Shown here in pieces: positions 55,452 through 64,000 of a DNA stretch of 64,000 nt. Under the pieces are notes generated by a model. That model had not been told where the DNA came from. It saw only the letters and a program-made list of their open reading frames with translations, and made no database searches. Source of the DNA: Pseudorhodoferax sp. Leaf267 (GTDB lineage Bacteria > Pseudomonadota > Gammaproteobacteria > Burkholderiales > Burkholderiaceae_C); contig NZ_LMMV01000012.1 of assembly GCF_001422405.1 (NCBI RefSeq), positions 474,830 through 538,829 on the forward strand, written 5' to 3'. Within the stretch, counting starts at the first letter, position 1. Every line of letters starts with the position of its first letter. The position numbers were made by a program, and so were the translations under genes.

Positions 55452-55676
55452 ATGACCGCCATCAAATTGACCCAGATTGGCAACTCCGTGGGTGTGATCC
55501 TGCCCAAGGAAATGCTGGCACGGATGAAGCTCGAAAAAGGGGATACGGTATACGCCACAGACCTGGAAAACGGCATCGCTTTGCGTCCGCATGATCCTGC
55601 GTTCGAGGCACAGATGACAGCGGCGCGCGCGGTCATGAAGCGACGACGCAGTGTGTTGCGTGAGCTGGCGAAATGA
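55452..55676 (+). CDS. AbrB/MazE-like antitoxin
   Basis: A 74-residue swapped-hairpin DNA-binding protein: KLTQIGNSVGVILPKEMLAR (residues 5-24) is the SpoVT/AbrB/MazE signature, followed by a basic C-terminal stretch (AVMKRRRSVLRELAK) that would contact the toxin. CAGGAG lies at 55441-55446. ATGA overlap with the Fic/Doc gene shows operon organisation. As an antitoxin it would block the toxin and repress the promoter. Its codon usage looks more AT-rich than the urease genes around it, suggesting horizontal arrival. Confidence 0.92.
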   Translation: MTAIKLTQIGNSVGVILPKEMLARMKLEKGDTVYATDLENGIALRPHDPAFEAQMTAARAVMKRRRSVLRELAK

Positions 55677-56074
55677 CGGCCGCCAATGACCCGTGGACCT
55701 GGCTGCTGCCGGAGGTGCTGGTCGCCGTGCACGAAGAGCAACTGGCCGAACACGGTGGTGGCGCCGGGACGCGCGATGTTGGATTGCTGGAATCGGCCTT
55801 GGCGCGGCCCCGCCAGCTTGCCCACTACGGGCAGCCCGACGCCGCAGCGCTGGCTGCCAGCTACGGCTTCGGCATTGCCCGCAACCATCCCTTTGTCGAT
55901 GGCAACAAGCGCACGGCCTTCGTCGCGGTCGAACTGTTTCTGGAGCTCAATGGCTTCTCGCTGTCGGCGGGCGACGGGGACTGCGTGCTGACCATGCTGA
56001 AGCTGGCAGCGGGCGGCCTCGAAGAATCGCACTTCGCCGATTGGATTCGCAGCCATCTTCATCCGCACGGCTGA
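55673..56074 (+). CDS. Fic/Doc family toxin
   Basis: A 133-residue Doc-type protein. The Fic motif is HPFVDGNKRTAFVAVELFL (about residues 72-90): HxFxDGNKRxx with the catalytic His and the DGNKR anion hole. The N-terminal part carries RDVGLLESALARP and the C-terminal helices end with ESHFADWIRSHLHPHG. Doc phosphorylates EF-Tu; other Fic proteins transfer AMP. With the AbrB-like partner it forms a type II toxin-antitoxin pair, though the classic partner of Doc is Phd. The gene stops three bases before the ureC stop on the other strand. Confidence 0.93.
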   Translation: MTAANDPWTWLLPEVLVAVHEEQLAEHGGGAGTRDVGLLESALARPRQLAHYGQPDAAALAASYGFGIARNHPFVDGNKRTAFVAVELFLELNGFSLSAGDGDCVLTMLKLAAGGLEESHFADWIRSHLHPHG

Positions 56075-56077
56075 CGC

Positions 56078-57796
<1,719 letters not shown>

Positions 57797-57798
57797 GG

Positions 57799-58110
57799 TC
57801 AAAGTCTTCCTTGCACGAGGCCGCGAAAGCCGTAGACCACGCGGTCGCCGGCGAAATCCACCAGTTCCACCGTGCGCTGCTGCCCGGGCTCGAAGCGCAC
57901 GGCCGTGCCGGACGCGATGTTCAGCCGCATGCCGCACGCGGCCTCGCGGTCGAAGCCCAGCGCGCCATTGGTCTCGGCGAAGTGGTAGTGCGAGCCGACC
58001 TGGATCGGCCGGTCCGCGGTGTTCTGCACGACCAGCGCCAGCGTGCGCCGGCCGGGGTTCAGTGCATGGTCGCCGTCGTCGACCAGCAGTTCGCCTGGCG
58101 TCATGGCCAT
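57799..58110 (-). CDS. ureB: Urease beta subunit
   Basis: A 103-residue structural subunit of urease ([33 protein letters not shown]-type segment [40 protein letters not shown]). Its stop is two bases from the ureC ATG and its start four bases from the ureJ stop, so the genes are tightly packed. As usual in bacteria other than Helicobacter, beta and gamma are separate polypeptides. Confidence 0.97.
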   Translation of the reverse strand: MAMTPGELLVDDGDHALNPGRRTLALVVQNTADRPIQVGSHYHFAETNGALGFDREAACGMRLNIASGTAVRFEPGQQRTVELVDFAGDRVVYGFRGLVQGRL

Positions 58111-58113
58111 GGC

Positions 58114-58710
58114 TCAGACCACCTGGGCCAGCATGGCCGCGCCGAACACGGCGACTGCTGCGCCCGCGATGCGCGGCCCCCAGCTGTAGCGCGTGCGCAG
58201 CGCCCAACCCAGGGCCAGGCCGGCGCCATGCAGCACTGCCGTGGCCAGCACCATGCCGGCCAGCGCCGCGGCACCACCGGTCTCGCCTGCCAGCTCCACG
58301 CCATGCGCCACGCCATGGAAGGCGGCAAACGCCCCGACCAGCACGGCCGCCACGGGCGCCGGCAGCCGCAGCCGCGCCAGCACGAGCAGGCCCAGCACCA
58401 GCAGCGAGGCCGCGATCATGGGCTCCACCGCCGGCAGCGCCACGCCGGCCAGGCCCGCCAGCGCACCGGCCAGCAGCATGGCTGCGAACGCGAGCGGCGC
58501 GGCGGCCATGTCGCGCGGCTGGCGCGCCGTCAGCGCGCTCCACACGCCCACGGCCAGCATGGCGGCCAGGTGGTCCAGCCCCGTGAACGGGTGGGCCAGG
58601 CCATCACTGAAGCCGACGTGCGCATGTGCGCTGCCATCGGCGCCCACATGGGCCAGAGCGGCCCATGGGGCGGCCAGCAGCACGGTCAGAAGAGCAGGGC
58701 GGATACGCAT
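58114..58710 (-). CDS. ureJ: HupE/UreJ nickel/cobalt permease
   Basis: A 198-residue membrane protein of the HupE/UreJ family, thought to import nickel. After a signal-like start ([20 protein letters not shown]) comes the family motif [20 protein letters not shown] (HPxxGxDH, about residues 40-47) and further spans with [15 protein letters not shown]. His and Asp in the first motif are the probable metal ligands. Located between ureA and ureB, as in several beta-proteobacterial urease clusters, it would supply Ni2+ for UreC. Confidence 0.93.
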   Translation of the reverse strand: MRIRPALLTVLLAAPWAALAHVGADGSAHAHVGFSDGLAHPFTGLDHLAAMLAVGVWSALTARQPRDMAAAPLAFAAMLLAGALAGLAGVALPAVEPMIAASLLVLGLLVLARLRLPAPVAAVLVGAFAAFHGVAHGVELAGETGGAAALAGMVLATAVLHGAGLALGWALRTRYSWGPRIAGAAVAVFGAAMLAQVV

Positions 58711-58733
58711 GAAACAGTCTCCATCGCAAAAGG

Positions 58734-59036
58734 TCAGACGATCGGTTGGTGCACGGTCACAAGCTTAGTGCCGTCGGGGAAGGTGGCCTCGATCTGGATA
58801 TCCGGGATCATCTCGGCGATGCCGTCCATCACGTCGGCGCGCGTCAGCACGTCGCGGCCCTCGCTCATGAGCTGCGCCACGGTCTTGCCGTCGCGCGCGC
58901 CCTCCATCACGGCGGCGCTGATCAGCGCAATGGCTTCGGGGTAGTTCAGCTTGAGCCCGCGCGCCTTGCGGCGCTCGGCCAGCAGGGCGGCCGTGAAGAT
59001 CAGCAGCTTGTCTTTTTCTCTGGGCGTCAGTTCCAT
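58734..59036 (-). CDS. ureA: Urease gamma subunit
   Basis: A 100-residue structural subunit ([40 protein letters not shown], the [20 protein letters not shown] region reading [14 protein letters not shown], and [20 protein letters not shown]). Length is standard. It is the first urease gene here. The normally preceding ureD is not found between it and the divergent histidine kinase gene; 220 bases of repeat-containing DNA lie upstream. Confidence 0.97.
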   Translation of the reverse strand: MELTPREKDKLLIFTAALLAERRKARGLKLNYPEAIALISAAVMEGARDGKTVAQLMSEGRDVLTRADVMDGIAEMIPDIQIEATFPDGTKLVTVHQPIV

Positions 59037-59123
59037 GGGCGGTGTCTCGATCTCGAATGTTGGGTCATGTCAGCGGCGATGCGTGGTGCCTCCAGCCCGC
59101 CCAACGCAGTGGAGCAGACCATG

Positions 59124-59223
59124 CCAGGGCACCCGCGGACCTGGCGTTGCCAGGCCGCTGGGTGCGCCCCCTTCGCGTCGCAGAAGGGGGTTGGCGGAGC
59201 GCGCAGCGCGAAGACTGGGGGTT
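59124..59223 (-). repeat. Dispersed intergenic repeat, copy 2 (inverted)
   Basis: The reverse complement of this stretch shares ordered blocks with the copy at 34399-34487: ACCCCC, CTTCGC, GCGCGAAGGGGG-like, CAGCGGCCTGGCA (here 59148-59160 on the other strand), GCCAG and TCCGCGGGTG. It lies between ureA and the transporter-kinase gene, which are divergent, so the promoters of both must skirt or include it. Confidence 0.75.
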
Positions 59224-59256
59224 GCCTGCTCTCTCTAGCACGCACCGTGCCGGCCC

Positions 59257-62200
59257 ATGGCACGGAATCTGCGCTGCACGGTGGTGCATACGCCCAACCA
59301 GCCAGCCGACCCTGAAGCCGACGACAAAACCGACGCGCACCGCGCCGCGCTGGACGCCGCGCCGCAACGCATCGTCAAGGTTCGGCGCGACTACAACAGC
59401 TGGGTCGCTCGAGAGACCATGGAGGATTACGCGCTGCGCTTCACGCCGCAGCGCGCGCGCAAGTGGTCCGAATGGCGTGTGGCCAACACGGCCTTCGGGG
59501 CTGCGTCCTTCCTGATCCTGGAGGCCGTGGGCGCCACGCTGCTCGTGCAGTACGGCTTCATCAACGCCTTCTGGGCCATCGTCGCGACAGGGCTCATCAT
59601 CTTCCTGGCCGGCCTGCCGATCAGCATCTACGCCGCGCGCTACGGGCTGGACATGGACCTGCTCACGCGCGGCGCGGGTTTCGGCTACATCGGCTCCACG
59701 CTGACCTCGCTGATCTACGCCAGCTTCACCTTCATCTTCTTCGCGCTGGAGGCCGCTGTCATGGCCTACGCGCTGGAACTGGCGCTGGGCATCCCGCCGA
59801 CCTGGGGCTACCTGGTCTGCGCGGTCGTCGTCATCCCGCTCGTCACGCACGGCGTGGCCGCCATCAGCCGGCTGCAGGTGTGGACGCAGCCACTGTGGTT
59901 GGTGATGCTGGTCGTGCCCTTCGTCTACGTGCTGATGCGCGATCCTGGTGCGTTCGCGGGCGTCACGCACTATGTCGGGGACAAGGCCAGCCACCTGGGC
60001 TTCGATGTGAACCTGTTTGGTGCAGCGCTCACGGTCGGCATAGCCCTGATCACGCAAATGGGCGAGCAGGCCGACTACCTGCGCTTCATGCCGGTGCGCA
60101 CGGCCGCCAACCGGCGCAAGTGGTGGTTCGGCGTGCTGGCCGGCGGGCCGGGCTGGGTGGTGCTGGGCGTGGTCAAGATGCTGGGCGGCGCGCTGCTGGC
60201 CTACCTGGCGATCACGCACATGGTGCCCAAGGACCGCGCCGTCGACCCGAACCAGATGTACCTGGCTGCCTACGAATACGTGTTCCCGCACTACGGCTGG
60301 GCCGTGGCGGCGACCGCCGTGTTCGTCGTGGTCTCGCAGCTCAAGATCAACGTGACCAATGCCTACGCGGGCTCGCTGGCCTGGTCCAACTTCTTCTCGC
60401 GCGTGACGCACAGCCACCCGGGCCGCGTGGTCTGGGTCGTCTTCAACACCCTGATCGCGTTCATGCTCATGGAGATGAACGTGTTCCAGGCGCTGGGCGA
60501 GGTGCTGGGCCTGTATTCCAACCTGGCGATCGCCTGGATCATGGCCGTGGTGGCCGACCTGGTCGTGAACAAGCCGCTGGGCCTGTCGCCGCAGGGCATC
60601 GAGTTCAAGCGCGCGCACCTGTACGACATCAACCCCGTGGGCGTGGGCGCGATGGCGCTGGCCTCGGTGCTGTCGATCTCGGCCTACCTCGGGGCGTTCG
60701 GGCCCACGGCGCAGGCCTTCTCGGCGCTGATCGCGCTGGGCACGGCTTTCGTGGCGTCGCCGTTGATCGCCTGGGCCATGAAGGGCCGCTACTACATCGC
60801 GCGCACATCGGACGCGACCGGGCACCGGGCCCGCCACTGCGTGATCTGCGAGCGTGAATACGAGGGCCCGGACATGGCGCACTGCCCCGCCTACCAGGGC
60901 CCGATCTGCTCGCTGTGCTGCACGCTGGACGCACGCTGCGGCGACCTGTGCAAGCCCAGGGCCTCGCTGTCCTGGCAGTGGTCCACCGCGCTGCGCTGGC
61001 TGCTGCCGCGCCGCATCTGGCCCTATCTGGACACGGGCCTGGGCCACTTCCTGCTGCTGATGCTGGTGGTGGTGCCGCTGCTGGCGGCCGTGTTCGGCCT
61101 GCTCTATAGCCAGGAGACGGCGGTGGTGGAAGACGCCGCCCTGCGCCTGGCCGAGGACGCACTGCGCTCGGGCTTCGTGAAGGCCTACATGGCCCTGCTG
61201 CTGATCGCCGGCATCGTCGCCTGGTGGTTCGTGCTGGCGCACAAGAGCCGGCAGGTGGCGCAGGAGGAGTCGAACCGCCAGACCCACCTGTTGATGCGCG
61301 AGATCGAGTCGCACCGCCAGACCGACGCCGCGCTGCAGCAGGCGCGCCAGGTGGCCGAGCGCGCGCGCCAGCAGGCCGACCAGGCCAACCAGGCCAAGAG
61401 CCGCTACATCAGCGCCATCAGCCATGAGCTGCGCACGCCGCTCAACAGCATCCTGGGCTACGCGCAACTGATGGGCGAGGACCAGGCCGTGCCGCCGCAC
61501 CGCAAGCATGCCGTGCATGTGATCCGCCGCGGCGGCGAACACCTGCTGCAGCTCATCGACGGCACGCTGGACATCGCGCGCATCGAGTCCGGCAAGCTCA
61601 CGCTGACCATGAAGCCGCTGGCCTTCGCCGACACGGTGAACGAGGTGGCCGCGCTGTTCGAGTTGCAGGCGCAGGACAAGGGCCTGGCCTTCCACTTCGA
61701 GGCCGAGGGCGCGCTACCCGAAGTGGTACGCGCCGACGAGAAGCGGCTGCGCCAGATCCTCATCAACCTGCTGGGCAACGCCATAAAGTTCACGGCCGCC
61801 GGCCACGTGCGCTTTCGCGTGCGCTACCAGCGCGAGATGGCCGTGATGGAGATCGCCGACACCGGCCCCGGCATCGCGCCCGACGCGCTGGCCCGCATCT
61901 TCGAGCCCTTCGAGCGCGCCGCCCATGTGGCCTCGCCCGGCCCGGCCGCGCCCGGCGCCGGCTTGGGCCTCACCATCGCCAAGATGCTGACCGACCTGAT
62001 GGGCGGCGAGCTCACGGCCAGCAGCCAGCCCGGCGAGGGCTCGGTGTTCAAGGTGCGCTTGTTCCTGCCCGAGCTGCACGGCACGGCCGGCCGCCCGGTT
62101 GCCAAACCCGCGCCTGTCGCGCCGCGCCGCGGTTACGCGGGCACGCGCCGCCGCATCCTGGTCGTCGACAACGAAGAGGCCGACCGCGAACTGCTGGTGC

Positions 62201-62752
62201 ACCTGCTGGAGCCGCTGGGCTTCGAATTACGCATGGCCGCCAGCGGCCACGACTGCCTGGACCTGCTGGTCGCCGGCTACCGGCCCGACGCCATCCTCAT
62301 GGACCTGGCCATGCCCGGCATCGACGGCTGGGAGACCGTGCGCCGCCTGCGCGCGCTGCTGCCCGAGCCGCCGCGCGTGGCCATCGTCTCGGCCAACGCC
62401 TTCGACAAGGGGCTGGAGAACGACGTCGGCATCCGGCCCGAAGACTTCATGGTCAAGCCCGTGCGCCATTCCGAGCTGCTGGACTGGCTGGGCCGGCAGC
62501 TGGCGTTGACATGGCTGGAGCAGCTGCCCACGCCGGCCTCGGCCGCGGCGCCGCAAATCGCCGCGCTGGTCTACCCCGCGCCCGCACACCTCGATGCGCT
62601 GCAGGGCGCGGTCGACCTGGGCTTCGTGCGCGGCATCGCCAACCAGCTCGACCTCATCGCGCGCGAGCAGCCCGAGTGCGCGGGCTTCACCGAAAAGATG
62701 CGCGCGCTGGCGCGACAATTCCAGTTCGAGGCCATGGGCCGACTCCTGAACG

Positions 62753-62772
<20 letters not shown>
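59257..62772 (+). CDS. NCS1 permease-histidine kinase-receiver fusion (hybrid transporter-sensor)
   Basis: A 1171-residue protein. Residues about 60-520 form an NCS1-type (purine-cytosine permease) transporter with about 12 spans (FLILEAVGATLLVQYGFINA; RGAGFGYIGSTLTSLIYASF). A Cys-rich linker follows (about 528-568: CVICEREYEG, HCPAYQGPICSLCC, CGDLCK) that looks metal-binding. Two further spans (LLLMLVVVPLLAAVFGLLYS; YMALLLIAGIVAWWFVLAH) and a coiled region rich in Ala/Gln lead to a HisKA domain with SHELRTPLNSILGY (His723), an HATPase domain (LLGNAIKFTAAGHV, DTGPGIAPDALARIF, GAGLGLTIAKML) and a receiver with DLAMPGIDGW (Asp1016). Its 3' end overlaps the LuxR regulator gene by 20 bases. The start ATG at 59257 has a weak ribosome site. 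The ligand is unknown. Confidence 0.93.
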
Positions 62773-63763
<991 letters not shown>

Positions 63764-63875
63764 GGCGGCGCGACGACGGCCCGCCCGCGCAGGGCGTCCG
63801 CCTGCGTCCATCCATGAGCGACCGGGCTTCGTGCAGTTGCTGCCGTCCCCGGCGCGGGCCGACCAGGCGCCGCTG

Positions 63876-64000
63876 TCAGGGCAGCAGGCCGTAGCGGTAG
63901 CACGCCGGCGCCAGCGCCGCGTCGCCGAACGCGTAGGGCAGGGCGATTTCCCTGATCGGCGCGCGCGTTCCCAGCAGTCGCAGCGCGCCGGGATGCTGGG
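63876..64000 (-). CDS. C-terminal fragment of an unidentified protein (cut by window edge)
   Basis: Read on the minus strand, an open frame enters from the right edge and ends with TGA at 63878-63876. The last residues are HPGALRLLGTRAPIREIALP then YAFGDAALAPACYRYGLLP. The codons have the G/C-rich third-position pattern of real genes in this window. I do not recognise the family from so short a piece. It converges on the response regulator gene with about 110 bases between. Confidence 0.5.
   Translation of the reverse strand, partial: QHPGALRLLGTRAPIREIALPYAFGDAALAPACYRYGLLP

Overview
The window is high-GC DNA with gene families and local gene order typical of Burkholderiales, most likely family Comamonadaceae (Acidovorax/Variovorax/Ramlibacter-like). 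The basis is the ubiE-(Tim44)-ubiJ-ubiB block, the DUF3683/FAD/Fe-S 1283-residue dehydrogenase, the HNH gene with its strong AGGAGG/TTG start, and two copies of a dispersed intergenic repeat that I associate with that family from memory. Coding density is high and no gene-free stretch exceeds 300 bases. No rRNA, CRISPR array, insertion sequence or prophage is visible.

Layout. 1-8102 (minus strand): aspS (cut by the window edge), a DUF502 membrane protein, an FmdB zinc ribbon, a sodium:solute symporter, and the ubiquinone genes ubiB, ubiJ and ubiE with a Tim44-like gene between ubiE and ubiJ, then DUF971. 8113-11964 (minus): a giant FAD/Fe-S oxidoreductase. 12153-17117 (plus): a complete ugpBAECQ operon for glycerol-3-phosphate/glycerophosphodiester uptake and hydrolysis. 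17290-23740 (plus): three overlapping genes, a cyclic-nucleotide-binding patatin phospholipase, a free-standing C-A-PCP-TE NRPS module and a VTT (DedA/TMEM64-like) membrane protein. This is the least familiar unit in the window. 23724-27704 (minus): trypsin-like protease, MoxR ATPase, DUF58 and BatA-type VWA protein. 27855-31349 (plus): TatD nuclease, spermidine-synthase-like protein, GspE/PulE ATPase. 31476-33486: tctB-tctA with no visible tctC. 33595-37381: an atypical SDR, an EamA exporter, quinone oxidoreductase and a DUF4743-NUDIX hydrolase. 37385-43565 (minus): Na/Pi cotransporter, lspA, ileS, ribF. 43740-52335: HNH nuclease, a pair of acyl-CoA dehydrogenases, purN, rsmB-like methyltransferase, fatty-acid desaturase, a small secreted protein with an AstE-like deacylase, and a transglutaminase-like protein, followed by tRNA-Ser(UGA).

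52578-59036 is a urease cluster on the minus strand (ureA-ureJ-ureB-ureC ... ureE-SHOCT-ureF-ureG). It is split between ureC and ureE by a toxin-antitoxin module on the opposite strand (AbrB/MazE-like antitoxin plus Fic/Doc toxin). The short divergent region between antitoxin and ureE carries a perfect AT-rich inverted repeat, so the TA regulator may also influence the urease accessory genes. ureD is not seen. Divergent from ureA lies an unusual one-polypeptide transporter-sensor: an NCS1 permease, a Cys-rich linker, a histidine kinase and a receiver, overlapping a LuxR-type response regulator gene. Its location suggests control of nitrogen or urea metabolism by a purine/pyrimidine-type ligand, but this is inference.

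The best candidates for undescribed biology are the phospholipase-NRPS-VTT operon, the NCS1 permease-histidine kinase fusion next to urease, and the TA module inside the urease cluster with its shared operator.
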